From assembly GCA_964017145.1 (NCBI GenBank), contig OZ024843.1, forward strand, positions 1 to 64,000: a DNA stretch of 64,000 nt. Reading direction: 5' to 3'. This stretch comes from Agrocybe praecox. Its lineage: Eukaryota > Basidiomycota > Agaricomycetes > Agaricales > Agrocybaceae. The first letter of the stretch is position 1, and each line of letters begins with the position of its first letter. The position numbers and the translations under genes were made by a program. The notes under the pieces are model-generated. The model had not been told where the DNA came from. It ran no database searches and saw nothing but the letters and a program-made list of their open reading frames with translations. Below are positions 24,510 through 37,220 of this stretch, piece after piece.

Positions 24510-24915
24510 ATTGGAGAAAAAGGGGGGAAGGGAGTATGGAAAGGGGAGGATAGAGGGAAGAGGAGATGGGAGGGGATAGGGAAGAGAAGGGAAGTGGGTG
24601 GGGAGGAGGAAGGGGATGGGAGAGGAGGGATAGAGGCCTAGCCTATGGACAGGGGCGGGGAGCAAGAAAACTGAGGGGTACTCACCTGGTCATCGTCCTA
24701 AATGCCCCGCCCCTCACCTCGCCACGTCACGCCCTTGCCCCCAAGGCCGCCGCCTCGTTTGCTGGCGTTCGTCGTTGGCGTTGTCGTCACCGTCGTTGCC
24801 CCGTCGCTCGTGTCGTTGCCCCGTCGCTCATGTCGTCGTCATCGCTCGTGTCGTCGTCGTCGCTCGTGTCGTCGTCGTCACCGTCGTCGTCGTTGTCGCT
24901 GACGTGCGTGTCGTC
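24510..24915 (+). repeat. Purine-rich tract followed by CGTCGT minisatellite
   Basis: 24515-24640 is almost purely A/G on the plus strand (runs such as GGAGGAAGGGGATGGGAG), a strand asymmetry that can form triplex or G-quadruplex structures. 24770-24915 is an imperfect GTCGTCGTC-type tract. The open frames over it (Ser/Val or Asp/Thr repeats) are low-complexity artefacts. Confidence 0.75.
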
Positions 24916-24939
24916 GCAGCCTTGTCTGGCAAATTCATG

Positions 24940-25303
24940 TATCAAATCCAGCAATATGCTGTTCCATTGATACATCACGGTAGGCAACTGCCCATCTGGC
25001 AACATGTTTTCAGTGTGCCGCAGGCCATCAATACTCCGAAAGCAGATGCCCTTGGTAAACATAGACAAACAACACTGATTTCGAGGCGAGCAGCATGTAA
25101 TTAAGCTCTGTAGGCGTAGTAGTGGTTAGCATGGGCGTCAAATGGCCCATTTGTGTTCTATGAATATTTTCCAAATATTTGGCGCCCTTTGCGCCCTTAA
25201 AATAGGACGGGACGGGATGGATGGCAAATGATTACTTTGGATGACGTTTAAAAATATTCCGTTGCAGGCGTTGCACTATATTTAGTTGACGCATATAATT
25301 AGG
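24940..25303 (+). repeat. Inner inverted-repeat arm of copy 2, left
   Basis: Matches the reverse complement of 37449-37815 with only about three differences by eye over some 365 bp. Includes TGATACATCA, GCAACATGTTTTCAGTGTGC, GGACGGGACGGGATGGATGG and, at the inner edge, GACGCATATAATTAGGT. The high identity suggests a recent insertion or recent homogenisation. Confidence 0.92.
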
Positions 25304-25629
25304 TGGCCTACATTTCTCACGTCATAAGAATTAGTCATTACTCCAAGTTTAGCTGGGTCTAGAACACGCCCATTAATGACATCACCCCTATGACATTGCG
25401 GATGGTACCTAAATTTATTCTCTTTCCTATGACGTAGAATAACAACAGCGCTATAATTATGTTTTGTACGTTTATGTATATGTACTATTTTCTGCGCTTC
25501 AAAATATAGCAACAAATAAGGACTCAAAAAGGGGGAATCAAGAAAATTTTCTGATATGCAAAATCAACACTAAGCCACTGAGAAACTATGCAAATATAAA
25601 CGAGAAGAGAAAAGGAACAGGCGAGGTAT

Positions 25630-28600
25630 CTACTCAAGGGGGGTGTTGTCCATATCATAGTCATCGATACCCAGGGATTGTTGCTCTAGGCGAGCGGAGG
25701 TGCATTCATCGTCGTAATCTCCCTCTCCGAGCTTGTCGTCGTTCTCGTCGTCGTCATCCTCCTCCTCCTCGTCTTCTGGTGTCGTATGAGTTTGTGATGG
25801 ACCGGCTGTATCGCGATCGTCCTGTGAGGTTTCGAGTGACTTCTTCCATTGGGCAAGGAAAGTCTCTGCGAGAGACTCTTGAATCTTGGCTTGCCTTTCC
25901 GCGTACGCATTGAGACCTTCCAACTGTCGTGACAATAGCCCAGTGTTGTTTTTTATCTTGTTTCTCCACCATTGGGCCTTCCAACGAAGATAGGCAAGAA
26001 CTCGGCGCATTTCTTCTTTCAGCAGTAAAACCTCGTCTTTCGCTCTGCACGCACGAGCCCTACTCTTTGCCCATTCAGAAAGTACGATGTCGTCCTTCTC
26101 CTCCTCAGCATCTATCGCCCCGGGTGTCATCCAAATCCACGAAATTGTTCTCCTGGTTTCGCCTGTGCCGTCCCGACGAGATCGAGGCTCATCAAAGAGT
26201 GTGAATTCGTTTTCTTCTTCATTTGTGACAGAACTCTCGACTTGTCCATCCTCAAGCGTTCCTGGGCGGCCAACCTTCTTTGGAAGCTTTGTAGGGTCTT
26301 CGTAGCTTCGAATATCGCCATCAAGAAGGGGTCGATAAACTTTCTCCCAGTCGCCAGGTCCTTCGAGGTTCATCTTTGCCTCCCTTGCAACGCGGTATTT
26401 GTCGACGGCTCGACGGGCTCGAAGGTGCACAGCATCTATTAAAGCCCTAGATCGGGTGCCCTCGCACTGTCCCCGTACATTGCGGTTCTTGAATAAGATC
26501 ATACGCTGCTTCAGTCTAAGCGTTCTTCGCAACTCATCCAATGCGTCGCTGCACTGAGCAGTGCGCATTTTGGCCTCTATTGCTGGCAACGAAGGGTGGC
26601 AAATTGATGCTCTCACGGACATGGGGATATGAGAAGGAAGGATGACGATTGCATCCTCTGCGTTGTCGGATTTCGGGACGAATATGTTCGCAGTTGTAGA
26701 GCGAGAGCAGTCATTTTGATATTGAAGTAACCCGGGCATGTAGATTAGCAGGAGTTGTTCCCAAGCCCGAATACGGTTTCGTAGCGTATTCCATTGCTCG
26801 GTGATCGAACCTTCCTTTCGCAATGTGGAGGAGGAGAGAGGGTCCTTGATGATTCGATGGAGGCGACGTCTTAACGTATTTATCAGTACAAACTTTTGGA
26901 ACAGAGTAGAATAAAGTAAATCAGAACTTACTGTGAGTTTTCGAGATCAAGGGCCATGAGTATAAAGGCAGGTGCAGACGTCCGGTGAACTTGTGGTGCC
27001 CCCGAGTCGACGATGTGTTTCTCTTCGTCGGCAAGCTCCTTCCTCACAGAGGTTTCAGACATGCCTAGATAGAGAATATGTCAAATTGGTCATAACAAGA
27101 AAAGAAAAGTGACTTACATTCGCCATCCGTGTGACAAGGGTTGAACGTGTTCTTGGGGAAAGGGGCAGATTCTCACTGTACACATTTTTTCTTCCACTCA
27201 AGTACGGTTTCTTGTCGCAGAGTTGAAGTCAAGCCTCGATGACTTTCAGTAAGTAGGTTCCTATCCGCCACTGCTGCTCGATAACGACGTGCTAGCGTTC
27301 GTCCCTGCCCAATATACTTCTGCCAGTTCCAAAATCCAAAGTGGTCATCCAAGACGTCATGTCTTGAGCCAGGAGCTTGTGTCTTTGTCGAGTTTCCCAA
27401 GGCGTTATGAGGACTCCATACATGTTCAGGGCATTCGCAATCAGCAAGCCCAACGCCGTTTATGTAGTTGAGCGAATAAACCTGATGCCCTGTTCGTTGA
27501 TGCATGGGCTCGTGAAGTTTCGGTATAGCTGGCGTAACCACGATATCTGGTCGGGGCTTGATTTCCTCGGGCCAATGTTGTTCGATTCGTTTGAATAGAT
27601 TCGTAAACCATTGGCAGGCCACGTCATAGCTGATCAAGACGAGGGAAACCAGAACTCCTTGTAAGGCCGAACCGAATATGTAGTCCATATTAGCGTATCT
27701 ATATAAAAATGAATGATATTTAGTGATAAGGTGCAGAACGCGACATACCTTTCTCCCTTATGCAAGTTCCCCACGCCGACTGGAAGTATCATTTCCGAGC
27801 GACCACACACGGTCATATTGACACCGGTGTATCGTAGACCCCTTGAAAATTTAGTATTCGCTTTTGCGAGTGCTTGAAACCCGACACAGGTACTTATCTG
27901 TTGGCAATGTCAATAAAAAATCTGATAAAATTGATATGTACGTACGTCTTCATCGTCTGCCCTACTTAAAACATAGTCTTCATACGGCTGGCGTGGCACC
28001 ATATACGCCCACCCAATACCCAGGCCAGGATCTTGCGAGTAATTTGAAACGAATTGGTTTTTCAAACGAAAGTTCGCATCCATGCAAATGATAACCATAT
28101 AAAGAAACCTGCCCATAATAATGAGTAACGGACATAAGAATAACCCCAAAATTTAGAACTTACTTCATGCCATCGGGTACGCTATCCCATCCTTCTACCA
28201 GGTTAATGCCAGGATAAGGGCATGAAGGGCACCTGACAGCTAGCTCGCCGGGTTTGGTTCCATCAACCCCAGAAGGATCATGAGCGCAACCCGCCCATTT
28301 CAACATCTTCAAATGGCGCCACTGCATTATCATGCGAAATAGAGCTCGGTATCGTGAGCGTTGGGGGTGGAGACCAGTGCTGTCGGTCATCTTCTCCAGA
28401 CCGCGATAGAAGTCATACGTTGACGCCTTAGTGGTAAGCACATATTTGTGGAGCTGATCTAGTAATTCAAATGTCGCACACGCTTTCGGATTGAGTTGCG
28501 TTGCGGGATAGATGCGTCGGCGAAGTAGTTGTAAGTGGTATGGTATATATCGAGTACATGCGCAATATTGGATAGAAACCTCGTGTATTCCGTTCGTGTG

Positions 28601-29411
28601 TAAAATGAGAAGCTTTGAGTGACATGGAATGGGATTCTCGCAACTCAATCCAGAGTGATTAAGTTGGATTTTCAAACCAAGGGCTTTGAGCGTTACAACT
28701 TCGAAGTGAGTCCCATTCCATTTCTAGGTGAAAATGGAACATGTAAGTCAGTCTAGCATAGAAATTTAGTAAAACAGTACCTTGATACGATGGAAAGGAA
28801 GCTGTCTATGACGCTTCAGACAGCATGCAGCACAGCACATGTCGGGAATAAAGCAATCTTCGCAACGATAGATGGGTGAACCTGGGGGATTTTTTTGCCG
28901 AGAAACACAGTCGGGACAGTGTTGCGCAGTGGCGAAGTCGCCTCGACCAGACCAACGCAGAAGTTCGTCCAAATATGTTTGACGATACTGCTTCTTCCAC
29001 ACAACATGCGGGCGTTTCTAAAAAGGAGCGTAAGTTGAGAAGCTGGGACAAGAAGAAAAGTTACCATGGACTAACCGAGACTTCAGTCCTCTTCCTCTTT
29101 TTCTTTAGCTTGCCGAGATCCGCGGGCGCGTCAACCATTATTTCACCTCCTAGAGTCGTTTCGTATAGGTCCGTTGTGGGATCGAGTGCAAAAGTATCAT
29201 CATCAGGTGGCTCCCAAGAGACGGTTGTTTCCCAAAGATCGGGAGGTAAGGCGGGCTCGCGCTCCATTGGAGCTGTCAGCAAAGTGCTCCCTACACGCCG
29301 TAGCTTTCCTTCACTTGCGTGAATAACATTGTAGGACCCGAATACCGGGATTTCATCGTGATATGCCTGGCTGGTTGCTTTTTTAGCTTTCTTTCTTGCT
29401 CGTGTGGACAT
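25630..29411 (-). pseudogene. KDZ transposase of copy 2 (KDZ2)
   Basis: Nearly complete KDZ transposase. Start ATG at 29409-29411 (MSTRARKKAKKATSQ, basic). The CxC2 cluster is at 28990-28780 (LLRWSGRGDFATAQHCPDC, YRCEDCFIPDMCCAACCLKR), followed by IQLNHSGLSCENPIPCHSK, LICMDANFRLKNQF-type sequence and GLGIGWAYMVPRQPYEDYV. The RNase H-like core is near 27690-27280 (MDYIFGSALQGVLVSLVLIS, YDVACQWFTNLFKRIEQHW, VWSPHNALGN, SRHDVLDDHFGFWNWQKYIG). The C-terminal helical region with LRNRIRAWEQLLLIYMPGL and an acidic tail is an open exon of 397 codons (25630-26823). One clear lesion: TGA at 27173-27175 where KDZ1 has TGG (Trp) in the CVEWEEDMFPK region. Otherwise introns and frames look sound. Confidence 0.9.
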
Positions 29412-29694
29412 TTTCGTGAATATAACGCAGAGGGGAAATACAAAGGAAACACATACTACCATATTTGTACATATAAATTATAAATAGATAATGGGGAACG
29501 ATCACATGATGTCTGGAATTAGTAATTCCAGATAGAGTAAGCATTTCCAATTCGTCAGATTTGATTCTTGTTCTTAAACTTACTGTTGAACTCGACGCAG
29601 GAGACTGGTGCGCTCAAGCCCGGGAACTCCCTCTTCTGCTACTAGTCTCAAATCTCTTGGCTCACCCAATTCCTTCCTCGTCCATCTTTTTGAT
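29412..29694. promoter_or_regulatory. KDZ2/TET2 divergent intergenic region
   Basis: 283 bp between the two start codons. AT-rich with TATAAATTATAAATAG near 29470. It lacks the 150-bp duplication seen at the equivalent place in copy 1. Promoter role inferred from position only. Confidence 0.5.
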
Positions 29695-31014
29695 ATGGAA
29701 ATCCAAACATCGTTCGACCCCAAATTTTATTTCACTTCTTTACTCACCGCTGCCAGTTTACTCAAAGATAATAACGAACTCGACCCCATACTCTTTAGCT
29801 TGTCACCTGTTTCCTCTATCGATGAAGATGAAGATGGTGTCGACACACTTCATCTCCCACCGCCCCTCCCAACCCTGGCTACCATCGATGAGGAACTTGA
29901 CCCCATTTACTTCAGTTTATCACCCATGTCGTCTATCGGCGAAGACCCCCAGGACGGCATGGATAGTGTTTGTCTCCCACCACCTTTGCCAACAACCTCT
30001 GTAAACGAGGTTCATCCAACGCGCCATCAGTCACCAATTATTACGCCACTTACCACACATGGAGAAAACCCGACCCAATCTAGTAATAAAAGCGCAAAAC
30101 GGAAGCAAAAAACCAAGGAGCATAGCCGCGCTGCCCGGAAGAGAAGAAAGCAGGGCAAGAAAGCAGAAGAAAAAATAGGCGAATACATGGCTCAAGAAGA
30201 CGTACTCACGCGTTTTGTCAACAACGCTAAACCGATCCCCTGCCCACTTGACTTCAACACTAGCCAAGTCACCAACACAGCGTTCATCGGTAAGGACGAT
30301 GGCCCCCGCACGAAGGCAACATACGCCATTGAGGAGATAAAAGAAAAACCGGGTTTTGTGGTTCTAAAGGAAATGCCTATTTTCAAGAGACTGGCAGGTT
30401 TCGTTTCAGGTATGTGTTTATCTGGATTATAAATTTTCTTTGCTAATTAATTTCCTCCCTTTAATTTAACAGCAACAGTAGCAACATGGACCCCCAAACT
30501 CCACACCCACTACGTACAAACCTCGCGTAAACTACACGATGCGCACCCAGAACTCGAGCGAATCTTTGATAACAGCATTATGTCCGCCTTCACCTACAAT
30601 TTCGGCCCTCAAACCATATGTTTCAAACACAAAGACTTCGGAGATTTGCCATACGGATTGTGTGCCATCACAGCTCTCGGAAACTACGACCCATCACGGG
30701 GTGGCCACCTCATCTTGTGGGAGTGTCGCCTCACCATCGAATTTCCTCCCGGCTCAACCATTTTGATCACGTCTTCTGTTGTAACGCATTCCAACGCCTC
30801 AATTCCCCCACACGAAACACGACACTCGTTCGCTCAATACACAGCCGGAGGCATCTTCAGATGGGTCAAACACGACTGCAAGACAGCTCTCGAATACTAT
30901 AGCCAATTCACTCCCGAGCTCTTACAAGATGTGCAGGAAAAGGAGGCGCAGCGTTGGGTGCACGGACTTTCTCTCCTCCCCATTATCCCACTTAAATCTT
31001 CAGGGCTCTCTTAA
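29695..31014 (+). CDS. TET/JBP dioxygenase of copy 2 (TET2)
   Basis: Two exons, 29695-30409 and 30473-31014, give an uninterrupted 418-residue protein. An Asp/Pro-rich N-region with an internal duplication (DPILFSLSPVSS and DPIYFSLSPMSS) is followed by a basic patch (AKRKQKTKEHSRAARKRRKQ), then LAGFVS, ATVATWTPKLHTHY and the catalytic core: YNFGPQTICFKHKDFGDLPY (HKD, iron ligands), GGHLILWECRLTIEFPPGST, THSNAS (candidate third ligand His) and ETRHSFAQYTAGGIF (Arg for 2-oxoglutarate). Relative to TET1 and TET3 it lacks about 110 residues, including the RRGDFVALSCGVSHGGGQ block, so activity is uncertain. Start: ATG aligned with that of TET1; an upstream in-frame codon would add 29 residues. Confidence 0.88.
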
Positions 31015-31355
31015 CAATATAAATTTTGTATGCATGAGCACGTACCTTGGTAGTTAGCCGGATAAATATAGCCCTTTTCTTCCGTGGTGATTTCGTGCGC
31101 GCGTCAACTCGATTTTATTTTATTTCTCTTCACCACAGTCCATCTCTCCTTGAAAAAATGTGATATATCAAATTGTATACACTGTATCTCTCTGTCCGTG
31201 CAATTTAAAGAATATCGTATCGATGCAGTGAGCCGTAAATTTGTTTCTAATTCGGAAGCGCGCCGAAGTTCGATTTCCTCAATAGGCACTTGACTTGAAC
31301 ACTCATTCATTCCGTACCTACGCTCAACCTTCTACACCACTCTGCCTCTCGTCAC

Positions 31356-31857
31356 ATGAAATTCTCGGATCCAGATCAAAATAATACTCCTAAAGTCCAA
31401 CACAATGCGAGACGTCGTAAATATTATTACGAGTGAGTAACTTCTGTATTTTTTGACCTATTTTCGGCACTGAATTACATTCTAGTAACTTGCATGAGGA
31501 ACGTAGACGGTCACAAATTAGAGCAAAGTAAGCAGTATAATTTAGCCAGCAAATTTACATGATATTAATAATCCCTACAGACAAGTGCCTCTGCACCATA
31601 GTGAAGAAGATATGGTTGCCAAACGAGAACGCCATCGTCAAGCTCAGGCGAAATATCGTGAGGCGAATCGGAGCAAGCTACGGATTAAAAGTGTAGAGTA
31701 CAGGTCAGCGGTACATATTGTTATATAAATTGGTGACTGCATATCGACTCACAGATTTTCATTCAACTTATCATATAGAATGAAGGCCAAGAGGGAGGCC
31801 GAGATTGGAAAGGACGAGGAGGAGTATCAACGCCTCATGGCCATGGCGTTAGAATAG
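31356..31857 (+). CDS. Small basic coiled-coil protein of copy 2 (Y2)
   Basis: Five short exons: start ATG at 31356, stop at 31855-31857, introns of about 50-65 bp. About 110 residues: NARRRKYYY, ERRRSQIRAKQ, then KRERHRQAQAKYREANRSKL, RIKSVEYRMKAKREAE and DEEEYQRLMAMALE. The Arg/Lys-rich helix resembles a bZIP-like basic region without a clear leucine zipper. The same protein occurs at 39785-40172 and 56372-56875, always between TET and X. No described function known to me; DNA binding is an inference. Confidence 0.75.
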
Positions 31858-32138
31858 TGTACATACCTTCGTCTATTATAATAGCACTACTCTCTCTTTT
31901 ACAACCCAGAACACACGTAGTGAGGCACAAAAAACATCGCATTGAGAACTAAAGAAATGCAAAAACATCGCCTCAGGTGAACGAAATAAGTACGACTAGT
32001 ACAGCATAGTAGAATCATGAAACATTAACTAGCATAGGGGCATAGCGGGCATAGGAACATAGGAATTCATAAAACATGTGTCGAGAAGGATGTACGAAAA
32101 GATCGAAATAAAATAAAACATATGGCAAAACTACCCAC

Positions 32139-32409
32139 TTAATTCAATTCACTAATGTCGTCAAAGTGGGCGGGGTCGATTCCTAGAAGGTCCCCATAGT
32201 CGCTATCTGCATCGAGCATGGTGCTGTCTTCTTGATTGGCAACGATGGTGTAAGGAGGAGGGGAAATGCTGGTGTAGGCGGGAGGCTGAGAGCCGGAGCC
32301 GATGGTTACAGGGAGAGGTGGAAGTGCAGGAGGCGGGGGAATGTTCAACAGTGTCTGCAGCGGTGGTGGTGGTGGAATATGTGCGTAGTGTTCCGGGATG
32401 TGTGCAGGT

Positions 32410-32443
<34 letters not shown>

Positions 32444-34264
32444 ACGAGACGGCGGCGAAAGGAGCGAGGATGTGAGCTACAGATAAAGGGGCAGCGGAGG
32501 TCGAAGCAAATGGTGCATAGGCGTAGTCGGAGCCCACAGCTGTGGGCATAGGTTTGGGTGTGGCAGTCGCCTGCTCGAGCATGAGTTCATAGTCCAAAAC
32601 ATCAGGGGAGGCGGCGACACGCTTCTTCTGTTTATTGGAAGGGGTTGAGGGCGGTATCTTGCGTTTGCGAGGAATGATATCGGTGTCGGTGTCGCTGGTG
32701 TCATCCTCGGTAGATACCTTTCCTTTTCCTTTTCCATTGCCTTTTTTCTTGAGGCTATTGTCGCGGATTTCTTCATCGCTGTCCTCTTGCTCGGTGGCCG
32801 TTACTTCAATCTCCGAATAGGGCATCGTATCGGGCATGTCTTCGTAGAGAGGTGGGTAATACTTCCTGATGATCTTCATCTTCTTGCCTGATGTTGCCTT
32901 TGTCGACTGTCGAGAGGAGGAAGGGCCACGCTTGCGTGACCTGTCGTTGTTGACGAACGTAAGGGGGGCAGACGCAGGCTCAGAGTCCAGTGGAAATGCT
33001 GCATCGACCGCGTCCAGGATCCGACTTGCGTACTTCTTCGGGCGCCAACGTACTGGGCCTGCTGGAGCAGAAAGGAGGGCAGGGGTAGCGGTGTTGTTAG
33101 AGCCTTTCCCATTAGGAGCTGGCTTCCTGGGAGGTCCCCCAATGGTCCGAGTTTCTGGTGCCGAAGAAATATTGCCCACCCCAGAAGATGTTGCCAACCT
33201 TGTCGTTGCCGGTTTCGTAATGCAACCCTGAGCAGTACTAGTGCAACGCATCCCTGCATTTGAACGCGCAACGGGTAATTTACAGCGCTTGCAAAGACCT
33301 TTGCCCGGAGCTCCGCGTTCTTCATCCGTTTCGATTTCGTTATCGCTGTCAGAGTCGCTATCAATCCAGACGGTTGGAAGTACGTGATGAGCAGGACGAG
33401 ATGGATTCTGCCCAGGGGCGGAAATGGAAGGAGCAGGGAGCAATGGGCCTAGATCAGAGCGGGGAAGCATAGGTGTTCCAAGATTCAGCGCTGCAGCAAC
33501 CTTTGATGAAGTTGCAGCGGCTGCGTAGTTGACGAGTCGCTAGCTACGGCGTGGGCGGTCAGTGTCTGCATTGCGACGAGGAGCTGGCGTGGGAGTGTCC
33601 ACAGTTTGTGCGATGGCCAACATACAACGAATTCGGCGAATCCGAGTGGAAGCAGAGGGAACCTTGGGAGGGGTATCGTTAATGACAATTGGATTCCCTT
33701 TAGCCCCAGATTCAGCTTTTGCTTTCTGAAACTGATGCTGATGCTGGACAGGGAGAGGTTGTTGCGAGGTCTGAGGGACAGGAGGTGCAATTGGTGCAAT
33801 AGGAGCGGCAGACAAGGGCGCTATACCACGAAATAGAACGCCGTTGTGATAGGCCACAGCCTCTTCACGGGTATCAAACCTAACGACAGAAAAGCGTTGG
33901 AATGAGGGCGCGTCGAAGCAGCGAACATCACTACATGACCAAAAAAAGTAAATAATAAATCAATTGAGCTTTTGAAAAAAAATGTTACCCTTCGTTGTCA
34001 ACGATGGCAACGGTGTCGTCGGCAATGACGACCCATGTAAATGCCTGAGGGCCGTTGGTGAACAATACTTCTACGTCCATAGCTTCGTCTTCGTTGGCTG
34101 TATGAAATGATGTCATTGAGTGAGGAAGAAATAACGACCTAGGACGGAACTTACTCTCGCGGCGGCCTAACTTGCCTGATTGCTTTGGATCTAGAACATA
34201 ATAAGATGTTAGAATCGTCGTTGGAGGCTTAAAACTTTGGCAACATACCTTTTTTTTGAGTCAT
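32139..34264 (-). pseudogene. Acidic, Pro-rich accessory protein X of copy 2 (X2)
   Basis: Start ATG at 34262-34264 (MTQKK), then small exons giving FTWVVIADDTVAIVDNEG, DVRCFDAPSFQRFSVVRFDT and REEAVAYHNGVLFRG. This looks like the RNase H1 N-terminal/viroplasmin-type fold (W-x-V-V ... RF-T-x-EEA-x-Y). Next come a linker with PIVINDTPPK, a Cys motif CKRCKLP..MRCTSTAQGC, KKYASRILDAVDAAFP, KKMKIIRKYYPPLYEDMP, basic/acidic runs and a (AP)n/poly-Pro tail ending DPAHFDDISELN. An in-frame TAG at 33540-33542 splits it (after TDRPRRS). Sequence on both sides aligns with X3, so it is a true stop unless read through. Confidence 0.82.
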
Positions 34265-34927
34265 AAATTTACGTGTTGATTTATGTAGGGTATGTGGTGA
34301 TACGATGTAAGAGCAGGAGTTGTGGAATAAAATGCTGTCGAAAGAGATCGATTAGCTACGTTCTTAAAAAGAAATCAAGAGGGAAACATACGTAAAAATA
34401 ATTACACCGTCAATCTCGATTTCACTCTTGCTCCGAGAAGAAACACTGGATTGCAGGTTTACATACACAATAGGCGGTGTCGGGATTCATTAGCGCGCCT
34501 TGCGTTATTCGAAACCTTGCCTGAACAGGTGTGTATGTGTCAAAAAACATCTAAAAGCACGGACGTAATGTGGTCGAAAATTTTATTTCATGGGGAAAAA
34601 AAGGGGGGTTGATGTACGTTCATATAGGTTTGCCAATGAGTTGTTACGCCTTGTCCGTCGTGTGTCGTTATCACGTGAATTCAATAAATTCCTGTAAAAC
34701 CGCAACCCCAAAACAAAACAGTTAGTAAGGTTTCGGTTTGAACGCTTGAGATATAGGGAGGGTACGTACGCCGGTGTTGATCCCAGGATCCCAGATAAGC
34801 CCCCCGATCTCCTGTTATACGGCCTTCGCCATGCTGGTATGATTTGCTCGTGGGTGCTTCTTCCTCGACATTTATTCATTTCCGTGCTATCGTTGTCCTT
34901 CCGTCAGTCCCGTTCGTTTTTCATACG

Positions 34928-37220
34928 ATGCCCAACCCAGGATCGTTTCGTGGCTCAAGAAAGGACTTTCTCATGAGCCAGAAGGAGGCGTACACTACAG
35001 CTGTTAGAGATAATTACGCCGCGGAGGCCCTATCTTTAATTCAGCGAAAATACTTCAAAAGATTTCCGATAGACTTACCTCACGAGCAGGAGCCAACGCC
35101 TGAGTTCCTTGCTTCTATCAACGACGACGATCCTGATCCTGATCGCCCGCCACCCTATGCCGATGGTCTCTCAGATGAAGAACTTGCTACCAAAATGCAG
35201 GAGTATGAGTCTCGACAACAACTCATACAGTGGCGAAAGTCTGTAAGTTCGGGCCTCGGCTGACCAATACCGGAAAATCATGTGACTCACATAACCATGT
35301 ACGTAGCAAATCAAACGATGGATGGTCTATCAATACATGAAGGACCACAATCACAACTCCACAGATTCGGGGGCGTATAACCCCTACCGCGCTCTGCTTC
35401 AAAAGCTCTCTGGGAAATCGGAATCCGGTCACGGTCGCCCTCGTCGAAAGACCGCTTCAAATGTCTGGCGCCGGAACCATCGTGAAACCATCGAAAGCCG
35501 AGTCAAAGTCCACGCCGTCGCCCAAGGTCTAGAGAAGAAACACTATGCTGCTCTACGAGATAAATTCGCCAAAGAAATGTTCTCCAACTTGCCTGCCGAA
35601 GATCAAAGCCACTGGGTTAATGTGGCAGAGGCCGAGTACGAAAGAGATATGGAGAAATGGAGGTCAGAGACCAGTGTTCCTGTGTCCAGTGCTCCCTCGG
35701 ATCGTCAGCAGTACATAGACATACTTCCTTTCATTTTCAAAATTTCTCATATTTTGATTTAGGGCTATTCAAGGCCTCGCCAACTTTTTGCAACCAATTC
35801 TGGATTTGATATCAGAGGTTACGGGATGGAAAGTCACTTTGATCGCAGGAGGTCCAGAGCCTGCCCATGGCGGCAAACTCAATATGATTAGGTACATATT
35901 TTATTCTTTCTCTCGCTAATAATCGACTGAAGGCCTCTACAGTATACATTCTGGAACAATACCCGGGGACGTGAAGATGAACTTTGGGACGGCTGAACGT
36001 GCGCGTTTCAAACGATTCATCGTACCCGTCTTTGGTTCTTTCTTGCAAAAATGCTACAGTAAGTTTCCATTTATTCTCTTCCAGCTCTATTTAAATCTAA
36101 CTAGGTATATAGGTCCCAAAGAATGCCGTTCGCGATCTTTAGACACAGGCGAAGAAGAGCTCACCCTTTCTTCTTTGGAATTGGAAGCAAATGTTCATAT
36201 CGACGCCATCCAGCAGGAAAGTAACGATGCAGCTGGCAACTTGAATCCTGGTCCGAGTCGCGCTTCCCCACCTCCACCTTACATGCTCAACGGAGTGGAC
36301 GTCTCTCTTCATGCGGCCAACCTTTCCATGTCTTCGTCCATTACTCCCCCCCATCTGACATCGTCTCCTAACTCCCCGGATATCACCCCGTGTCCCTTGC
36401 CCAAAGTTGTTGCAGCTGATCTGCCCATGGAGTCACAGGCTCTGCAGCCCTCAACCCCGGATTCCTCTTCCAGTACCGACATTCAACGATTTTCTGACGA
36501 TGATACACCTGCGCCGGCTTGTGCTGGGAAAAAAAATCTGTAGATTCTATTTCACCGGAACTACTACGCGACTCCCTCCCCCCGAAACGCCCAAGACTCG
36601 AACCTATCGACAATCAGTCTCTTTCCCCCGTCCAGGATTCTCCAGCGCCCATTGCTCCGTACTCCTCATCTGCCTCTCCTGTTGGTTCTGCGCCTTCTCT
36701 GCCACCTATTGATTTCCTTGTACCCGTCATCAGGAAATCATCGATCCCATGGGTGCAAAAAGGTTTGGAAACATTGGAATCACAGGACCTAGGACCCAAA
36801 TGGAAGGAATTGCTGGATCTGTGGTTCACACACGTGACTACTGATGGTCCTGACAAGATAGGCTCCCTGCCCACTAAGAACCGACCTGCTGACGTTGGTT
36901 TGTGGATGAAACGTCATCGTAATTCGAATTATGTTCCCCTGGTCACGTACAGCAAGCTTTCCGCCTCATTTATCGAATGGTACACTCTTATTCAACCGGA
37001 GTGGCGTATCAAAGACGGTAGTATTGATTTCTTGCTGTTCGATGGAGACTGGAGCTCTTTCCGCAAAATTGGACCCAATGGCACTCTCGTTGTGATGGTA
37101 GCGTTGTTTTTTTTTGGGCTCGCGGCACAGAAAGAGGGAGAAGTGGCGAAGAAGGATTGGTTGGTGTATGTACAAGATTGTCGTCTCATATTCACTTCAT
37201 TCATGGAGGCCTCGATTTGA
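34928..37220 (+). pseudogene. HMG-domain accessory protein of copy 2 (HMG2)
   Basis: Start ATG at 34928 (MPNPGSFRGSRKDFL). Exons end at about 35242, 35709, 35891 and 36059. Region 1: YFKRFPIDLPHEQEPTPEFL. Region 2: the divergent HMG box, RPRRKTASNVWRRNHRETIE to KEMFSNLPAEDQSHWVNVAE. Region 3: TGWKVTLIAGGPEPAHGGKL and FGSFLQKCY. Region 4: Ser/Pro-rich. Region 5: LWMKRHRNSNYVPLV, FIEWYTLIQPEWRI, GPNGTLVVMVALFFFG and a C-terminal WLVYVQDCRLIF. The frame breaks at an A8 run at 36529-36536; one more A would restore it, so it is a homopolymer slip or a sequencing error. HMG boxes bend DNA. Divergent from X2 across about 660 bp. Confidence 0.87.

Noticed and set aside
24775..25104. Val/Arg-rich and Asp/Ser-rich frames over the CGTCGT tract
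   Set aside because: Low-complexity artefacts of the repeat, running into the inverted-repeat arm.
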